The position numbers and the translations under genes are program-made. The notes under the pieces were generated by a model. The model saw nothing but the letters and a program-made list of their open reading frames with translations. It had not been told where the DNA came from and did no database searches. Shown one piece after another: positions 62,087 to 63,464 of a stretch of DNA of 63,464 nt. The DNA comes from a virus. Where the stretch lies: positions 1 through 63,464 of IMG/VR virus record IMGVR_UViG_3300031140_000003; one strand, written 5' to 3'. Position 1 is the first letter of the stretch. Each line of letters opens with the position of its first letter.

Positions 62087-63197
62087 GATAGACGAATCAT
62101 TAAAATCTAAAATTAGAAGTCTAGTAAAGCAAGTCGTAACGACGCAACATACTGACCCTAATAAAAGAATGCTTAAGGAAATGCCAGGCCGTTTGAGTCT
62201 GGCATGCCCTTATTGCGGTGATAGTTTTACAGATACTTACAAAAAAAGAGGAAGTATATACTGGGATAGTTTACAATTCCACTGCTTCAACTGTAGCCAA
62301 CATGGCGATGTCTATAGTTTATTGAAAGATCATCATGTCGGTTTTAAAGACCGTGAAGATTCTATTAAAGTTATTGATTTTATACAAGAGCATAAGATTT
62401 CAGCAGAATCAGTTGAGGTATTAGAGCACGACGTATTTAAAAAGATATATGACTTAGCACCTACTCGAGAAGATCTCATAAAATATTTCGGATTCAAAGA
62501 AATAGAAACTGGAGATCCAGGTTACTTTTATCTACGAGGTAGAATGTTATCACACAAACTTGAAAACTTCATGTATTCTCCTAAGGATAAAAGAATGGTA
62601 GTTCTCAATGTTGCCCCTAATAATAAAGTTATTGGATTTCAAACAAGAGCTCTTTCAAAATATAAAAGCGCAAGATATTTAACTTACGATATTGAGAAAA
62701 TATATCAAGAGATGAAAAAAGATATTGGAGTTTCTATTGAGGAATTAATAAGTCTTAAGAAAATATCAACATTGTTTGGTATTTTACGTGTTGATTTACA
62801 AAGACAAGTAACTATGTTTGAGGGACCTATTGATGCGATGTTTATGCAAAACAGTATTGGACTAGCAACGGCCGGGAGATCTACTGAGGAATTTGATGAA
62901 ATTCCTACAATACGTTATATGTTTGATAATGATACCACTGGTAAAAAGAAGATGATGGAGAAATTAAGAAGAGGAAAGGAAATCTTTATGTGGGGTAAGT
63001 TTTTTAATGAAACTAAATTAGATGTAAGATGGGAAAAGTATCTAGAATCTATTGACAAAGAAAATAGAGATAAATATCCTAAAGAACTAGGTGACTTGAA
63101 TGATTTAGTCAGAATTGCTTATTACTTAAAAGATGGTTGTATTAAAGATCTCTCTAAGTATTTTAGTAATTCAAAACTTGATGCATTTTACCTATGA
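62070..63197 (+). CDS. gp61: DNA primase, gp61-like
   Basis: The 375-residue product has an N-terminal zinc finger with Cys46-x2-Cys49 (ACPYCGDSF) and Cys72-x2-Cys75 (FHCFNC). A TOPRIM centre follows: MFEGPIDAMF with Glu251, and MFDNDTTGKKK with Asp286 and Asp288. Order and spacing fit DnaG/gp61-type primases. It synthesises RNA primers for the lagging strand, later removed perhaps by the RNase HII at 17190. Overlap with gp32 suggests coordinated production. Confidence 0.9.
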   Translation: MTLISKIDESLKSKIRSLVKQVVTTQHTDPNKRMLKEMPGRLSLACPYCGDSFTDTYKKRGSIYWDSLQFHCFNCSQHGDVYSLLKDHHVGFKDREDSIKVIDFIQEHKISAESVEVLEHDVFKKIYDLAPTREDLIKYFGFKEIETGDPGYFYLRGRMLSHKLENFMYSPKDKRMVVLNVAPNNKVIGFQTRALSKYKSARYLTYDIEKIYQEMKKDIGVSIEELISLKKISTLFGILRVDLQRQVTMFEGPIDAMFMQNSIGLATAGRSTEEFDEIPTIRYMFDNDTTGKKKMMEKLRRGKEIFMWGKFFNETKLDVRWEKYLESIDKENRDKYPKELGDLNDLVRIAYYLKDGCIKDLSKYFSNSKLDAFYL

Positions 63198-63421
63198 CAA
63201 AAATAGATATAATAGATATGATCGATGAAGAGTTCGAAGAATTTGAACAAGATCGTGACCGTAGAAAAAACCTTAAGCAACTTCTTAGTTTTAAGAGTTC
63301 AATTGTAGATTATAATGAAAAAGATATAAATATATTGGAACCTAAATTTAAAAAGAAACTTAATACAAGTATCTACATAAAGACGCATAATAAGAATAAT
63401 AATAAAAATCAACTTTTTTAA
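63194..63421 (+). CDS. Small acidic/basic hypothetical protein (75 aa)
   Basis: It overlaps the primase stop by 4 nt (ATGA). The N-terminus is acidic (MIDEEFEEFEQDRDRR), the C-terminus Lys/Asn-rich (KKLNTSIYIKTHNKNNNKN). No family is recognised; the coupling suggests a replication accessory. Confidence 0.55.
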   Translation: MTKIDIIDMIDEEFEEFEQDRDRRKNLKQLLSFKSSIVDYNEKDINILEPKFKKKLNTSIYIKTHNKNNNKNQLF

Positions 63422-63434
63422 AGAAGATTAAAAA

Positions 63435-63464
63435 ATGGCAGATTTGAAAGATAAAATAATTAAG
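63435..63464 (+). CDS. Start of a further gene, cut by window end
   Basis: ATG 63435 opens MADLKDKIIK and runs off the edge. An A-rich leader identical in style to other genes and the 13-nt gap support a real start. The product cannot be told. Confidence 0.45.
   Translation, partial: MADLKDKIIK

Noticed and set aside
1-63464. Integrated prophage or host chromosome
   Set aside because: No integrase, attachment repeats or host metabolic genes are visible; gene order and content are those of a virulent T4-like phage. The rest of the genome is unseen, so this is provisional.

Overview
The window is a contiguous piece of a tailed-phage genome, most likely a large T4-like myovirus of a Bacteroidota (flavobacterial-type) host. 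Every gene I can support lies on the + strand, packed with 1-20 nt gaps or short stop/start overlaps. Recognisable T4-type functions are baseplate proteins (gp53-, gp5-, gp25- and gp6-like), a gp32-like single-stranded DNA binding protein with an acidic tail, a gp61-like primase, dCMP deaminase, a DEDD exonuclease and PhoH. The host assignment rests on AT-rich DNA, A-rich leaders with almost no Shine-Dalgarno sequences, a repeated promoter whose core reads TATATTTA (compare the Bacteroidota -7 element TAnnTTTG), and a small protein that closely follows the Bacteroidota type of ribosomal protein bS21. I see no integrase, attachment site, IS element, CRISPR array or tRNA gene. No gene-free stretch exceeds about 150 bases.

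Layout. Bases 1-9510 hold four consecutive collagen-like (Gly-X-Y) fibre genes; the first is cut by the window edge and the fourth ends in a Hint (intein-like) domain. A strong terminator follows. Bases 9623-13037 encode two predicted Fe(II)/2-oxoglutarate oxygenases flanking a multidomain glycosyltransferase, a plausible hydroxylation and glycosylation set for the fibres. Bases 13042-18172 are accessory and nucleic-acid genes: exonuclease, three small proteins with a shared EEYEKC motif, DnaJ-like, bS21, PhoH, RNase HII and a membrane protein, closed by a UUCG terminator. Bases 18268-21600 carry two genes behind copies of the repeated promoter (one is a UvsE-type UV endonuclease), then two proteins whose N-termini resemble the T4 capsid-targeting sequence.

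Bases 21651-30898 start with dCMP deaminase, pass through unknown small genes and reach the central baseplate: putative tube proteins, a gp53-like LysM protein, a hub protein and a gp5-like spike. Bases 30961-34441 contain a four-domain S1-like protein, small genes and an amidoligase-like protein with a pentapeptide-like C-terminus. Bases 34457-59732 are the wedge, large structural and fibre genes, including two more fibres with a short collagen segment and a collar-like domain; the second of these also ends in a Hint domain. Bases 59745-63464 return to DNA metabolism: a RuvC-like nuclease, the gp32-like protein and the primase.

The parts that stand out are (1) collagen-like fibres next to their own candidate hydroxylases and glycosyltransferases, (2) C-terminal self-processing domains on two separate fibre proteins, (3) a collagen domain with no visible proline that relies on Lys-Gly-Asp spacing, and (4) phage versions of two ribosomal proteins, bS21 and bS1, that matter for start-site selection in a phylum that barely uses Shine-Dalgarno pairing. 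Assignments to named T4 proteins are made from sequence reading and gene order alone; no database search was run.
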